A stretch of DNA of 64,000 bases from Flavobacterium amniphilum (GTDB lineage Bacteria > Bacteroidota > Bacteroidia > Flavobacteriales > Flavobacteriaceae). The DNA lies in NCBI RefSeq assembly GCF_023634845.1, contig NZ_JAMLJL010000008.1, positions 1 through 64,000 of the forward strand, in the 5' to 3' direction. Position 1 is the first letter of the stretch; each line of letters begins with the position of its first letter. Below are positions 63,035 to 64,000 of the stretch, in pieces. The notes below the pieces were generated by a model, which was not told the DNA's origin, made no database searches, and worked only from the letters and a program-made list of their open reading frames with translations. Both the position numbers and the translations under genes were made by a program.

Positions 63035-64000
63035 ATGTCAATTTGGAAAAGAAAATCTATTGATTTGCTACTTGCTGAAGCGGCCGATTCAGAGAAGGGT
63101 TTAAAAAGAACATTAACGGCTTGGACTTTGGTAGCGCTGGGTATCGGTGCTATTATCGGTGCAGGTTTATTCGTTAGAACGGCAGCGGCTGCTGCTAACA
63201 GTGCAGGACCATCAGTTACAATCGGATTTATTGTAGCGGCTATCGGATGTGCGTTGGCTGGTTTATGTTATGCTGAATTATCATCATCTATTCCAATCGC
63301 GGGTAGTGCTTATACATATACTTATGCAACCATGGGTGAGTTTCTTGCCTGGATTATCGGTTGGGATTTGATTTTAGAATATGCGGTTGGTGCTGCAACG
63401 GTTGGTATTGCCTGGAGTGAATATCTCAATAATTTACTGGTCAATGTCTTTCATACGAGTCCCATACCATTTGAGTGGTGTCACTCTCCGTTCCAGACTT
63501 CTGCAGACGGTGTGAGCGGAATCATCAATTTGCCTGCTTTGTTCATCGTGGGTGCTTTAAGCTTGCTTTTAATTAAAGGAACGCAGGAATCTGCTTTTGT
63601 AAACGGTATTATTGTTGTTTTGAAAGTGGCTATCGTTTTATTGATTATTGTTTTGGGATGGCAGTTTATTAACCCGACAAATCACGCGGAGTATATTCCA
63701 CAGCCTTCAATTTATACTGACAAGCAAGGTTTGGATCATAATTTTGGTGGTATTATGGGTATTTTAGGAGCGGCAGGTACGGTATTCTTTGCTTTTATCG
63801 GTTTTGACGCGGTATCTACAGCAGCTCAGGAAACTAAAAACCCGAAAAAAGATATGCCTATCGGTATCTTGGGATCTTTAGCAGTGTGTACTGTTTTGTA
63901 TATCTTATTTGCGCACGTTTTAACTGGTGTGGCAACTGTTGAAGATTTCAGAGGTGAAGGTGGTGAGGCATCGGTAGCTTATGCAATCAATAAATATATG
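63035..64000 (+). CDS. Amino-acid permease (APC family), 3' truncated by window edge
   Basis: 322 codons without a stop; continues beyond the right edge. Starts MSIWKRKSIDLLLAEAADSE, then the APC-type first helix TLVALGIGAIIGAGLFVRTA with the GIGAIIGAGLF motif, and at least seven further helices (YAELSSSIPIAGSAYTYTYA, FFAFIGFDAVSTAAQETKNP). This matches the cationic amino-acid transporter-like branch (YfnA/CAT type). Substrate cannot be told. Confidence 0.9.
   Translation, partial: MSIWKRKSIDLLLAEAADSEKGLKRTLTAWTLVALGIGAIIGAGLFVRTAAAAANSAGPSVTIGFIVAAIGCALAGLCYAELSSSIPIAGSAYTYTYATMGEFLAWIIGWDLILEYAVGAATVGIAWSEYLNNLLVNVFHTSPIPFEWCHSPFQTSADGVSGIINLPALFIVGALSLLLIKGTQESAFVNGIIVVLKVAIVLLIIVLGWQFINPTNHAEYIPQPSIYTDKQGLDHNFGGIMGILGAAGTVFFAFIGFDAVSTAAQETKNPKKDMPIGILGSLAVCTVLYILFAHVLTGVATVEDFRGEGGEASVAYAINKYM

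Overview
The window is chromosomal DNA of a member of the Bacteroidota, most likely Flavobacterium or a close relative. The evidence is low G+C, promoter -7 boxes of the form TAnnTTTG rather than TATAAT, a complete Bat (aerotolerance) operon, a PorZ-type component of the type IX secretion system, a long-form IleS, and mostly Flavobacteriia-type housekeeping genes. No rRNA, tRNA or CRISPR array was recognised. Both window edges cut a gene: an IS3-family orfA on the left and an amino-acid permease on the right.

Layout. 1-161: end of an IS3-like element. 613-2471 (-): PhnA protein, outer-membrane barrel and a PPP-type phosphatase. 2615-3223: two tandem small exported peptides and a decayed third copy. 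3337-6035: TPR sensor kinase with NarL-type regulator. 6128-8701: membrane protein, Schlafen/AlbA protein, aldo/keto reductase. 8868-17759: Bat operon (moxR, DUF58, BatD-like, batA, batB, batC, batD, batE). 17762-25384: cvpA, pheS, a frameshifted TPR protein, gpsA, a lipoprotein, yqhD-type dehydrogenase. 25505-33437: nrtR-like regulator followed by an 11-gene NAD/ADP-ribose operon. 33642-46079: small orphans, yicC-gmk-nadD cluster, a 42-bp tandem repeat array, transporters, a stress cluster and an OmpR-type two-component system. 46189-62930: metB/metC-type enzyme, gdhA, porZ-recO, an 11-bp repeat array, ileS-dksA-lspA, a His-rich lipoprotein, fthC, uvrC and a patatin/barrel protein.

The most interesting region is 25479-33437. 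A Nudix-winged-helix regulator of the NrtR type precedes a tightly packed operon: PRPP synthetase-like protein, NADAR glycosidase, RNA-repair-type HAD, two different macrodomains, DUF4291, ADP-ribosylglycohydrolase, Tpt1/KptA 2'-phosphotransferase, PPP-type phosphatase and nicotinamide phosphoribosyltransferase. Read together, the genes look able to take ADP-ribose off nucleic acids, proteins or small molecules and to rebuild NAD from the nicotinamide and ribose released. That suggests a repair-and-refill module for NAD-depleting toxins or phage defence, sensed through ADP-ribose by the regulator. Three copies of a 15-bp inverted-repeat motif (GYGTA-N5-TRCRC) lie at or between the two promoters and are good candidates for the operator. 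nadD, which would complete NAD synthesis, lies 2.4 kb further on.

Intergenic DNA is rich in repeats: a 42-bp array whose units alternate at one base (84-bp higher-order period), an 11-bp array, three related dispersed palindromic elements, and several tracts made of ACTAGT/ATTAGTA words. All functional names rest on reading motifs by eye; no database search was possible.
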